Assembly: GCA_009823505.1 (NCBI GenBank)
Contig: VZQC01013302.1
Coordinates: 522,788 to 586,787 of the forward strand
Length of the DNA: 64,000 nucleotides
Source: Rhizomys pruinosus
Lineage: Eukaryota; Chordata; Mammalia; Rodentia; Spalacidae
Direction: 5' to 3'
The notes beneath the pieces were generated by a model, which saw nothing but the letters and a program-made list of their open reading frames with translations, searched no databases and was not told where the DNA came from. Below are positions 36,830 to 48,308 of the stretch, in pieces; position 1 is the first letter of the stretch, and every line of letters begins with the position of its first letter. A program made the translations under genes and the position numbers.

Positions 36830-39800
36830 TAATTAATTTCTTTTTTATTAATTTTTTTCATTTTTAACAATAAGTAATAATTTATGAATACAAACATCCT
36901 TCACATAAAACCAATTTGCAAGAAGTTGTGCCCAAACCCACACAGCCCAAGGGTCCCACCATCCGGCTGGCGGGGGGGCTTGTATGTTCAATCAAGTTGA
37001 TCAAATAAGTGTCCAGACTATACTCCTGTAGTTTCACCATTCACCCCAATCGCAGCCCTTACATTCTAACATGCCCCCTCTTCCACAGATTATTAACTAG
37101 GCTTAGAAAAGGGGCACAGGCGAATGAGAAACAAAACAGTCTACTTTCCCTGAACTGTTGTTTTGGACTCTGGTCAGTTCTGGCTGTTTCCTTTCATGGG
37201 CTGACAGTTTGTCCAGGAATTACCTTTCAATCCTAATGAAGCACAAGCAATTAGATATATAGGAATTTAAATAGTACTAATTGTTATGGTAGGTTACTTT
37301 GGTATAGACACAGATGTTTGGATGGTATGTTAATCCATGAATTATGGTTTTTCTGGAAAATATGACAGGGTCTTACTGTGGCTTATAACATCTCCTAACC
37401 ACTAGACGATGTAAGCTTGTGGCATCAGCCATGGGTTATTCCTCCAAGGAATAACCAATAGCCAACTTGGGATATACAGGCATATGGCTGCCACTGCTGC
37501 ACTGTATTTCCAGGAAGGTGAGGTGTAGCTGGTGCTGATGGAGGAGTCTTGCTTGACTCAAGGAGACCTTTATTTGCTTTATTGGTTTAGTGGTCTTTGG
37601 TAACACTCTCTGGTATTCCAGAGACCATCTGTACACTTGCATGTGTGGTCTCAATACATCTTTCCCATGCTTACATTAGGTCTTCGACAGCAGGGACTTA
37701 TCACTTCTCTTCTTGCAGGTATCCCAGTTTGCAGGCAAGAAGCCTTTATGGGTTTTTTTTTTGGGGGGGGGCGCTTGGATCCCATGGCCAACATCTCCTT
37801 GGTAGAATAATCCATTGCTGATATCAGAGCTCTCCTGTGTTAATATATTTTGCTTAAGTGCATAGCTTAAGGAGACATTAGTATTATATTTGGTTCTGAA
37901 TAGAGAATAATCCTTTTCACAGTTCCTATGTCTATTAGTCAATTAAAGAAGGCAGTTTTACCAGTTTTATAAGAGATTACATCTATAATAGTTGGGTCCA
38001 ATTTATAGTTAGAGAATAACATCATCATCATATTTCTCCTTTTTCTATGGAGGGAAGGTAAGAAAGTCTCTTGTATTAAAACTTTGCAGCACCTAGAAGG
38101 TACGTTTCATTAGGACTCATTATCAATAGTTGTTACAAGTAGGATACACAGAGGGGTTTGATGTCTGTAGCAGTCTGAGGCTTTTATTCCTTTCAATGTT
38201 CAGACAGGCCAACCTTTCTGCTGGCACTTCCTGGTACATCCTACACAATGCAAAGCTGTATCTTTTCTTTTTCAACTGTTAAGTTGGTGACATTTTGACC
38301 TGATGGAACATACAAATCTTTTCCCATAGTTAGTTTTAAGATTTGAATTGCAAAGTTTTTGACAAAAATGTCTCATATATATCTGTATCCCCTGTTTTTA
38401 TTTCAGGTTTTTGTTTTTTGACCCATGAGTCTTAAAAAGTCAGTTGTAAAACATATACCTATAGGCTGGAATCAAGGTGCAGATTTCATCAAATTCATCC
38501 GAGCTGTTTTGGGTGAATGTATGTGGTTAGCTTGGGAAGCAAACTTAATTTTTTAAGTTAAATCATTCTACAGGTAAAAGAGAATGCTACAACATGATAC
38601 TTACAGCAGAAAAAATATAGAGAACATTTGTATGTGTCAATCCCAAAGTTATTGTTATAAAGATTTTAAGTAAAACAAATGTGGACAACAACAATTTATA
38701 TTTCCAATTAACGCAGGTGCATTACCGTTTTTATCAGACCCTTTAAACCAATGTTGTTTAATATACACATATTTACTTTTACTAAGTCCTAAAACACCAT
38801 GCAACCTGTAGATAGAGTCTGGGCAAAATTGGATACTTGTTGAACTCACGTCAATTATATATACATTAATCAAATATACACACGTATCCCTCTGCCGTCC
38901 CTCCCGCCCCTCCCGATTCACCATTTCAGTCAGTTATCTGATGCAGTCTTTCTGTTGTTGTTCTTTCAATATGCATACCTCTCCACAAGAAATAGTTATA
39001 ACTGGGTTATTGGTGCTAGCATCCACTTATGAAGGATACCATTCGTCGTTTGTTTTTCTGGGACTGTGTTACTTCACTTAATATAATATCTTCTAGCTCC
39101 ATCCATTTACCTCCAAAGTTCATGATGTTGTCTTTATTTACCACTGCAGAGAACTCCATTGTGTACATGTACCACATTTTCTCTAGCCACTCATCAGTTG
39201 AGGGGCATTTGAGTTGGTTCCAACTTTTTGCTATTGTGAACAGAGCTGCAATAAATATAGCTGTGCATGAATTTCTGCATTAAGATGAGTCTTGTGGGTA
39301 TATACCCAGGAGTGGTATTACTGGGTCAAATGGCAAGCTCATTTTGAGTCTTCCAAGGGTTCTCCACACTGCTTTCCATCGTGGCTGAACAAGTTTACAT
39401 TCCCACCAGCAATGGATGAGTGTTCCACTTTCCCCACAACCTCTCCAGAACTTGATATCATTGTTTTCTTGATCCTGGCCAGTCTTATCTTATCTGATAT
39501 CTTAGAGTCGTCTTGATTTGCATTAGCCTAATTATTAGTGACGTTGAACAGTTTTTAAGATGTTTCTCAGCCATCTTTAATTCCTCCTCTGGGAGGTTCA
39601 GTTCTTTGCTCCATCTTTTGAGTGATTCATTTTTTTTTCTTTCTTCTTTGTTTTTTGAGTAGCATATATATTCTGGATGTTAATGCTCTGTCAGATGTAT
39701 CACTGGTGAAGATTTCCTCCCACTCTGTGGGTTTTCTCTTCACTTCATTGATTGTTTCTTTTGCTGTACAGAAGCTTTTGAGTTTAATGAGGTCTCACTT

Positions 39801-40096
39801 GTCAATTGTTGACCTTATTTCCTGTGAGGCTGCTGTTTGATTTAGAAAGTCTTTTCCTATCCCTATGTCTTATAGGTTGCTGCCAACGTTTTCTTCTATC
39901 ACCTTCAGAGTTTTGGGTTTCATGTTGAGGTCTTTGATCCATTTGGAGTTGTTTTTTGTACAGGGTGAGAGACAGGGGTTTAATTTTGTTTTCTAGAAAT
40001 GATGATCCAGTTTTGCCAACATCGTTTGCTGATGATGCTATCTCTCCTGCATTGAGCCTTTCTGACCCCTTTGTCAAATATGAGGTGGCTAAAATT
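36830..40096 (-). mobile_element. L1 with 2 kb 3' extension, minus strand (copy C)
   Basis: This is the continuous reference for the family. On the minus strand, ORF2 C-terminal sequence (about 40096-39020) is followed by L1 3' UTR with a GGGGAGGGGCGGGAGGGAC tract (about 38897-38918), then the extension (about 38700-36840), ending in an A-rich tail. No inversion separates the parts. The ORF2 frames are broken. The right end is unclear because sequence continuity is lost at the N at 40097. Confidence 0.85.
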
Positions 40097-40097
40097 N

Positions 40098-40508
40098 CTT
40101 GGGTATATACCCAGGAGTGGTACTATGGTTTCAAATGGCAAGCTCATTTTGAGTCTTCAAGGGTTCTCCACACTGCTTCATCGTGGTCTGTGAACAAGTT
40201 ACATTCCACTACCAGCAACTGGATTGAGTGTTCCTCTTCCTCCACAACCTCTCCAGAACTGATATTCATTGTTTTCTTGATTCTGGCCAGTCTTATCTTA
40301 TCTGATATCTTAGAGTCGTCTTGATTTGCATTAGCTAATTATTAGTGACTTGAACAGTTTTTTAATGATGTTTCTCAGCTCATCTTTAATCTCTCCTCTG
40401 GGAGGTGGTTCCGGCTTGCTCCATCTGTGGAGTGATTCATTTTGTTTTCGGTCTTTCTTTGTTTTTTGAGTAGCCTATCTAATATTACGATTATATAATT
40501 TACTATAT

Positions 40509-40540
<32 letters not shown>

Positions 40541-40560
40541 TCCAGAGTGTGTATATATAT
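40098..40560. other. Suspect low-quality L1 stretch next to an N
   Basis: An unknown base stands at 40097. The following 400 bases repeat 39290-39660 (GGGTATATACCCAGGAGTGGTA...) with many small indels and then run into a TA-rich stretch (40480-40560). This looks like noisy gap-filling rather than a real tandem copy. Confidence 0.7.
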
Positions 40561-41725
40561 ATACTTTGGAAATTAATGCTTTGTCAGATGTATCTGCAGT
40601 GAAGGATTCCTCCCACTCTGTAGGTTTTCTCTTCATTTGCTTTATTGTTTCTTTTGATGTACAGAAGCTTTTGAGTTTAATGAGGTCCCATTCGTCAATT
40701 GTCGATCTTATTTCTTTTGCAGCTGCTGTCTGATTTAGGAAGTCTTTTCCTATGACTATGTCTTGGAGTATGCTGCCAAGTTTCTCTTCTATCACCTCCA
40801 GAGTTTTGGTTTCACGTTGAGGTCTTTGATCCATCTGGAATTGACTTTTGAACAGGGTGAGAAGTAGGGGTTTAATTTCATTCTTCTACAGGCAGTGATC
40901 CAGTTTTGCCAACACCACTTACTGAAGATGCTGTCTTTCCTCCATTGCTTCTTCTTGGCCCCCTTGTCAAATATGAGGTGGCTGAAATTGTATGTGCTCA
41001 GGTTTGGATCTTCAGTTTTATTCCATTGGTCAACAGGCCTGTTTTTGTGCCACTACCAAGCTGTTGTTATGACTATATCCCTGTAGTATAATTTGATGTC
41101 TGGTAGAGCGATCCCCCCTGTAATGCTCTTTTCACTGAGGGCTGCTTTGGCTATTCGGGGTCTTTTGTTTGTCCAAATGAAATTGAGGATCTTTTTTCCA
41201 AGCCTGTGAAGAAGCTCTTGGGGATTTTGATTGGGATTGCATTAAATCTGTACACAAGTTTGGGTAGAATGGACATTATTACTATAATTATTTTCCCAAT
41301 CCATGAGCATGGGAGGTTTGTCCATCTTCTGATGTTTTCCACAATTTCCTTCTTCAAGGGTTTAAAATTTTTGTTGTAGAGATCCTTGGTATCTTTGGAT
41401 AGGTGTGTTGCTAGGTATTTTATTGTTTTTGAGGCTATTATGAGTGGGAAGGTCTCCTTGTATTCCTTCTTCAGTTGTTTGTTGTTGGTGTAAACAAAGG
41501 CTACTGATTTTTCTAGATTTATTTTGTATCCTGCCACTTTACTGAAGCTCTTAATCGTTTCTAGGAATGTCCTGGTGGAGTTCTTAGCATCCCTTAGGTA
41601 GACAATCATATCATCATCAAAAAGGGAGAGCATGACTCCCTCTTTTCCAATTAGAACTCCTTTAATTTCCCTTTCTTGCCTTATTGACGTAGCAAGGGTT
41701 GCAAGCACTATATTGAAAAGGAAAG
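40561..41725 (-). mobile_element. LINE-1 ORF2 fragment, reverse-transcriptase region
   Basis: Minus-strand ORF2. The frame 41151-41708 (185 codons) carries LFDDDMIVYLRD, the position of the catalytic F-A-D-D motif of L1 reverse transcriptase, here with D in place of A, followed by YKINLEKSVAFVYTNN and SWIGKIIIVIMSILPKLVYRF. A further ORF2 frame is at 40508-40834. This L1 differs visibly from 38930-40096 over the shared part, so they are two elements. It is 5'-truncated at 41725. Confidence 0.88.
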
Positions 41726-41873
41726 CTGGGCGTGGTGGCCCACGCCTTTAATCCTAGCACTTGGGAGGCAGAGGCAGGAAGATCTTTGTGAGTTCAAGAC
41801 CAGCCTGGTCTACAGAGTGAGTTCCAGGTTAGCTGAGGTTACAGGGAGACCTTATCTTGAAAAGACCAAAAAA
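41726..41873 (+). mobile_element. B1 SINE
   Basis: GCTGGGCGTGGTGGCCCACG head, full body and an A-rich tail, directly abutting the L1 5' end. Confidence 0.93.
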
Positions 41874-42284
41874 AAGTGTGTGCCAACATACTGGGTACCT
41901 TTTCTTTTGATTGGAAAGCATACTCAAATAATTTTTCTGAGTGAGTATGTGTATGGGTTATACACGTGACCTGTGAAATGTCCAAATAACTTACCTTTAT
42001 ACTTTCTCATTATTTGACTTACTATTAAGCTTTAGGTTCAAATTCTTCCCCACTCAAGACTTGAAGGATACCAAACCACCATATTCTAGACTCTTTGCTG
42101 GAACAGAGAATTCCTGTGTCAACTTGCTGAGTCATTTCTTTGAGTTCACTTGGCTTGTTCTTCTAGGAAGTCATGGTTTATCTTGTGAATAAGGAAGCTC
42201 CTCTAGCATGTCTCTGGGTGTGGGTTATTACTTTTGTTTAATCCCATAAGTCTCTAACAGCCTTTTAAATCTTTAGTAGGGTTT
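41874..42284. other. Unassigned sequence
   Basis: No gene or repeat recognised. Confidence 0.4.
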
Positions 42285-42630
42285 TTTTTTTTTAATTGAT
42301 GCTTTGTGTATTTCATACAGCATTTTCCAATTCAGTTCAGGCATATATCCCTTTCCCTTCCCCCCACCCCACCCCTACCCATCCCAGATCATGCATTCTG
42401 CCGTAACTTTTCTGCATCTTTCTCTGTTTTTTTGTTTTGTTTTGTTTTGTTTTCATTTTTTTTAACAATAAGTGATAATTTGTGAGTACAAGCATCCTTC
42501 ATGTAAAACCAATTTGCAAGCAGTTGTGCCCAAACCCACACAGCTCATGGGTCCCACCATCCAGCAGGGGGGGCTTGTATGTTCAATCAAGTTGATCAAA
42601 TGAGTGTCCAGTCTATATTGTTGTAGTTTG
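42285..42630 (-). mobile_element. L1-derived tail, minus strand, at the left edge of the duplication
   Basis: Read on the minus strand: the last 170 bases of the 3' extension (GTCCAGTCTATATTGTTG region), an A-rich stretch, then the GATGCAGAAAAGTTACGGC and G-rich L1 3' end. Same order as copies F and E. The corresponding place before the second duplicate (55480-55552) holds only pieces of it, including an inverted TAGAATGTAGAGGCTGCGAT. Confidence 0.75.
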
Positions 42631-42704
42631 GTTAGCATTTTTTGAAGTTGCTACCATTTTTCACCCTTGAAGCAATAGAAGTTATTGCATTTGATTTGCA
42701 GTTT

Positions 42705-42706
<2 letters not shown>

Positions 42707-42750
<44 letters not shown>
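42707..42750. repeat. Poly-T run of 44
   Basis: Uninterrupted T run, followed by a CT-rich stretch. The second duplicate has unrelated sequence of similar length here (55630-55770). Confidence 0.95.
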
Positions 42751-43146
42751 CTTTCTTTCCTCCTCTCCCCCTCTTTTTAAACTCAAATTAGAGTATCTTT
42801 CTACTTACTGATTTAAACTTCTTTATTTCCTCCTATTTTTCTTTGTCTTAGCTCATGCAACAGGTGCACCAGGACTGCCTTTTCCTACTAGAATGCACTG
42901 ATCTATTGCAAGAAACTAGGATTTCTGTTGTTTCCAACATTTGCTTATAAGTTTCCAGCCATTGTTCTTTTATCAGCCAACAGGAATATAAACAGAGTGT
43001 TGGAACTCAAATCTATTCATGTTCATTAGAGAAATTTCAAACAAAAATCTTTAAATTTTACTAGCTTCCATTTAATTACCTTAGGCATTTTTTGATATTG
43101 GTAATCTATAAATTTCTCTCTACATTTTTCTAGAAAAGTATTACAT

Positions 43147-43328
43147 GCATGGCCGGGCGTCGGTGACGCACGCCTTTATTCCGAGCACTCGGGAGCAGAG
43201 GAGGTGGACTTTGTGAGTTCAAGGGCCAACCTGGTCTGACAGAGTGAGTTCCACGCGCCAGCTTGGGTACTACAGGATAGACCCTGTCCCACACAACAGA
43301 CCCAAAAAAAAAAAAAACAAAAAAAAAG
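43147..43328 (+). mobile_element. B1 SINE present only in duplicate 1
   Basis: GGCCGGGCGTCGGTGACGCA head; the body is recognisable but carries several single-base insertions. Duplication AAGTATTACAT at 43136-43146 and 43329-43339. Duplicate 2 has the empty site (AGAAGTATTACATGG near 56066). Confidence 0.9.
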
Positions 43329-43339
43329 AAGTATTACAT

Positions 43340-45160
43340 TAATGTCAGTAATGAATCACATTACCCTTTAACGAGCAGGCACTCAAATTCAAAACCAAGA
43401 AATCATAAATAGCTATTTATGAACCAACAACAGAATTAGCATGCAGTGAACACTGTTTGTATCTTCATGTGCCATAAGAACATGGGGAATCTCCCTGGCA
43501 AAATCAAGGTATGCATAATGGTTCAAAACTGTCCGTAACCAAACTAATAACATGGGAGTAGATCTAAAATAAAATATTTCACAGTACCAAGGCATACATA
43601 GCAAGAAAGTTGATAAATAGAATGTTTCCTGTTGAGTTTTTCATTTTGTTGTTGGAGATTACTATTAGATCCTCATCGATTCCATCTATGAATAGAAAAA
43701 TACATTTTGGAAATGTATATCCAGAGAGATGTTCTCTTTTATAGATAATGGAACACAGTTCACTATGCCTTATTAAAACCTGACTAATTTTATTTTCAAA
43801 AACATGTTATTTCTTTGGTGGTCATGACATTGTGGGGGTCTTCATTAGAGGAAGAATTATTATGGTTAGTATCAAAAATATTTTTTTTCAATAGGGAAAA
43901 TTTCATATTGAATCCTTGATTAAGGTTCAGTAGACTTCTTTATTACCATTTTCAGATCATAAGAATAGGACTTGGAAATGAGTAGGCATAATCAAATGTT
44001 TAACACTGGGTCCGATTTAAATGAGTTGCCTACGCTGTTCTTTTTTCATTTTACAATATGCCATGTATTCTACAATTTAGATTTCTATTCATACTATATA
44101 ATTTATAAGTATAATTGTAATGTTGCTATATGTGTTGTGTGGTGTATATATTTCAACTGAAACATATCTTCTCTCTCAAATAGTTACAATTAAATGCCCT
44201 CCCATGGAAAATGGACCTGTTCCATCATCCATTTTATATCTCTTAACTTCTTCCATTGCATAAAATGAATTTAAACGAACAGAAAATCCCATCATTTGGA
44301 ACTTTCCCAAACTAAGAATAAATGGTAAAATAAACATAACGCAGATGGAAAATAGGGAGGGAGGGGTCAGAAAATGAATGCCAAGCAAGGTTATCTCCAT
44401 AATGACTGACAGATGGGACCAAAGCGAAAGACGGGCTATCCAGACAAATGTTGTGATTCATTATGTGTAAGAGTAATGGCCTATTATAGAAATGGACAAG
44501 ATGCTTTGTTATATCTTCCAATAAATGTGTTTTCCAGGAATTACCCAACTTAAATGGATGGGAGTATATAGTCCTGAGCTGAATGATGTATTGAATATTT
44601 TTTCTAAGTTGCTTAAATATTTTAAATGACCAAACTTAGCTCTCGGTTGCTCCCTGGTGAGAAAGAAGATCTGATTTTGGATACAAGCATTCTTCTTTTC
44701 GTTTATAGTTCCTGGAATGTTCAGTAGTTGAGACTCGGGGGTTAATTAATGTGATTATCAATTAGAGATAAATCAATCAGCAATGTACCCTAGCCAGAAA
44801 AACTCAAATATAACTCACAGAGCCCTGATTTTATAACAAAAATATATTAAAACCAACAAACTGTCATTCCTAGTTATGACTCAGAGACTTCAAGGTAATG
44901 GAATTTTAAAGTATCTTTTTCACTTTTGCAATGATTTGTTCGATTTGTATGTAAAACTCCCCTCACCACTAAATCAGTTTAACTGCATCTTGATAACAGT
45001 ATTTTAAAGGAAGCAGTATAGAAGATCTCTCCAGTCAATTTCATGTGCTCACTTAGTTCTGTGAAAACATAAATTAGTGATTCAAGAACTGTGCTATACT
45101 GGACAAGAAAGAGCAATCTTCCCAGAGCTTTACTCTCTCCATCAGAATGTAAATAGAGGT
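43340..45160. other. Unassigned duplicated sequence
   Basis: AT-rich DNA shared with the second duplicate. No transposon or gene is recognised. Short frames are conserved only because the DNA is duplicated. Confidence 0.45.
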
Positions 45161-45168
45161 AAAGGAAG

Positions 45169-45330
45169 GGGTGAAACAACCCCACTCCACCAACCCCCAA
45201 AACCCCGCAAACACTCAACACCACACCCGAACACCCAAACCAACCCCTTCACCCCCCCACCCCCACCCCCCCCCACCCCCAACCACCCCACCCCCCCCCA
45301 CCCAAACCCATACCTACCCCCCTGTAACCA
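45169..45330. repeat. C-rich block (CCCCACCC type)
   Basis: Dense runs of C separated by A, with almost no T. The minus strand has many G runs of 4 to 9, able in principle to form G-quadruplexes. It is absent from the equivalent point in the second duplicate (about 57865-57915). Short frames through it are composition artefacts. Confidence 0.85.
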
Positions 45331-47396
45331 CACAACAAAACCAATAAAACAACTTGTGGGTTTGTTTCTTTTCGAAAACATTAGTTGTGGCTCCTTAATC
45401 CATAACCAAGTTTTGGGGGGACTGGTTCTTCATTTTTAACATACAATGAAATTCTGTAGTTACCATTTCTTCTAGTACTTGTTAACAAATAAATAATTGG
45501 GTGTTAATTTTTACTAGTAAATTTAGTTATTAATCATGTATTGCTCTCTCACTGAGGACGACCCTACATTGATATGGATTAAAATGTATGATTTCATTCC
45601 CTTTCTTATTGTCCTTTATTTACAGCTCTCTTATTAATAGACATCCATTCTTAGAAGTTATTTTGCCATATGAGTCTCTGGCTCTGACCCTAACTGGTTC
45701 AGTCATCTGTAGGAATAAAGACACTCAAACTTTTGTATACTGAGTATGTGGTTTCTTTTCTTTTCCCCATTTGGTCTATTTCTCCTGTGTCTACCGCGTA
45801 TTCCGCATAACAGTTATATAAACCCGCCCCCCCCTTATAAGGACAACCAACCGATCGTTTCTTCTCTTCACTGGTAACTTTAGGCCCCATTGATCTTTGA
45901 ATTTAAATCAAATAAATTGTCTTTACATCTAGAAGAGAGGCAACTTACACAGATATAGTAATCCTCAGTGACCTGATAGAATCCAGTCATTCAGACACGA
46001 TTCCTGTTATCAGGAGCCTATGGTCCAGTTGGCTGGCTATTCTGTATTCAGTGAGTTAAATACTCTGCAAAAATGGATGCATCTAACACTAATCCTTTAG
46101 AATGAGGTTTCTCCAAGTAACTGTCTCCATACCCTTATCAGCAATTGTTAAAGCAGTTCTCATACAGGTTTATTTTTAATGCCCTGACTGAAAATCACCA
46201 TAACTGTTTTGACGTTGAGGTCTACAAAGTATCATATATGTAGGACCCAACACTTGCCAAAATCACACACACTCTCTCCCCTTAGATTTGGCTGAGACTT
46301 CCCCTTGGTATCAGGACAGGGGAAAGAACCTGTCATGTGGTCCTTTCCTTGCCTTCGTGCCTGGTCCAATCTTCTAGATACCTCAAAGTTGTTCTGCTGC
46401 CTCTTGAACTAAACACTGTTACTCATATTTTCCCTTCCCCAGTAGTCTGTGCTTACTTTTTCCAGGTCTTAAGTGTGTCAGTCACTAACTACTAAATTAT
46501 TTCAAAGTTTTCAGTCTTTATTAATAGATTTAGCATTTGTGAGGGTGTTTTTTTTTTTTTTTTCTGTCTTCACGATTGTGAACCTTGCTTCACTTGGAAA
46601 GAAGTCTGATCCTTCCAGCCACATTTTTTTTTATCCAAATTGTGCTGCTTCAGGGAACCACTCTGTAAATGTACAGAAGCTCTAGATCTGGCTCCCCAAT
46701 ATCTCTATGGAAAAATGCTCCTAACAGCAAGTTTCAGCATAGGCAAACACACTTAGTTGAATGGCATTATTGAATAAATACAAACAACGTGAGGATAACC
46801 ATACAAATATGTTCAGAAGAAACAGTATTGCAGTATTTTCTGGTGTTTAATGATGCTGAATTATACAAAGCATAAATTCATAGAGCAATAGGAACAATGG
46901 GAGAAGACATTCTTCCCAATTACCCATGATGAGCTATTTTAAAATACTGCAAACATACTATAAACTAAATAGAAGTTTTCTTCTGAAAAATGCTGTATGA
47001 AATGAACAAAGGCAATAAAAATAGGGCTTAAAAAAGATTTCTTCAGAAATTAGTAACTGATCCAAGGAATATCCAAAATTTTAATGATATACATTTCATT
47101 TAAATAAATGGCCACTTCATTTTGAAACATTTCTAAGTACAATTGGGCAATGTGAACTTCCTGCATATGAAGCACAAACATTTGCCATGAAGTCAACTTT
47201 ATCTATGTAAATTGTAGGTGTTTGGGGAAGAAAAGTTGAACTATGGATCTCAATGAAATTCAGGGTAAAATATTTACGCAAATTTTAAAAATCAATATAT
47301 TTGAGAAATAATTATCAAGGAAGACCTAGCATTTCTATATCTGGGCCTTCCAAGCAAAAGTATTTATGGCCAAATTAAGACTATTTTATATATAAA
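45331..47396. other. Unassigned duplicated sequence
   Basis: Shared with 57918-59842. 45780-45870 differs strongly from its partner, and the rest looks near-identical. No gene recognised. Confidence 0.45.
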
Positions 47397-47540
47397 GCCC
47401 AGGGTGTGGCGGCCCATACCTTTAATCCCAGCACTGCGCTTGGGAGGAACAGGTAGATGGATCTCTGTGGTTCAATGCCACCTGGTTTACATAGTCAGTT
47501 TCAGGCTGGATGGTGCTACATGGCGACAGGGACCAAAAGA
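47397..47540 (+). mobile_element. B1 SINE, duplicate 1
   Basis: Diverged B1 (GGTGTGGCGGCCCATACC, AATCCCAGCACTG, CAGTTTCAGGCTGGATGG). Its partner is at 59843-59985. Confidence 0.8.
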
Positions 47541-47887
47541 AAAGAGAATATTTTGCATATAAGATGCATTGCAGAGTAGAGAAGCTTAAAGATATCTTTC
47601 TCCCTTGAGATGTTCCAGAATAGCAAAGGCATAAGCTTCTCTCTGTATATTTGCTTATATTCCCAAGTGTGGGCAGTATGCCTGCAGTTGCATATGCAAT
47701 ATGAATTTTGAGACATATCCAGACCATTGGTTAAATGTGGACTGTTGTTAGAGTTGTTTAATATTCTACAATATTTATGTTTTCTGCTGTAAAGACATCT
47801 AGGATGGTTTCCAAGTTTCAAGCTACGAAGATAGAGCTTCTATGGTCACCAGTTTACAAGTGTTTTTTGTATAAGAAGCACCTCATC

Positions 47888-48130
47888 TGGGGCTGGAGAG
47901 ATTGCCTAGCGATTAAGAAGTGGCTGACTGCTTCTGGGCAGAGACCAGGTTCGATCCCAGCAACCCATGGCGGCTGAGAATCATCTTTATAACTCCAGTG
48001 TCCAGGGGAATGCTGAACACAAATCTTCTGCCTCTTAGGCTTGGCATGATTCGGGTGGCACAAACCTACTGCAGCCAATTACATTCAATACACATAAAAT
48101 ATAATAATAAAATATATTTAAAAAAAAAGG
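47888..48130 (+). mobile_element. B3-type SINE, duplicate 1 (indel-rich)
   Basis: Same insertion as 60333-60565, but with many single-base insertions and deletions, including inside its 5' target-site duplication (AAGCACCTCATCTGG here). The error pattern resembles uncorrected long-read sequence. Confidence 0.88.
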
Positions 48131-48308
48131 AAGCAAACCTCATCTCTTGAGTAAAAACATATGAGAAAAATTACTATATATTTTGCTAAGTGTATAGCTT
48201 AAATTGATTTGATGACTGTTAAACTTATACAGATGGTGCATTAACCTTGAACATTAGCAAATAGTATGGTTATGAGTTGCACCTGGTTTCATATCCTTTG
48301 GACATTTG

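Noticed and set aside
43413..44548. Frames repeated in both duplicates (for example 44312-44548 and 57034-57270) as conserved genes
   Set aside because: They are identical because the DNA is duplicated. There is no codon-level evidence, domain or start context.
45142..45439. Glycine-rich and proline-rich frames on the two strands
   Set aside because: They come from the C-rich block alone and reflect composition, not coding.
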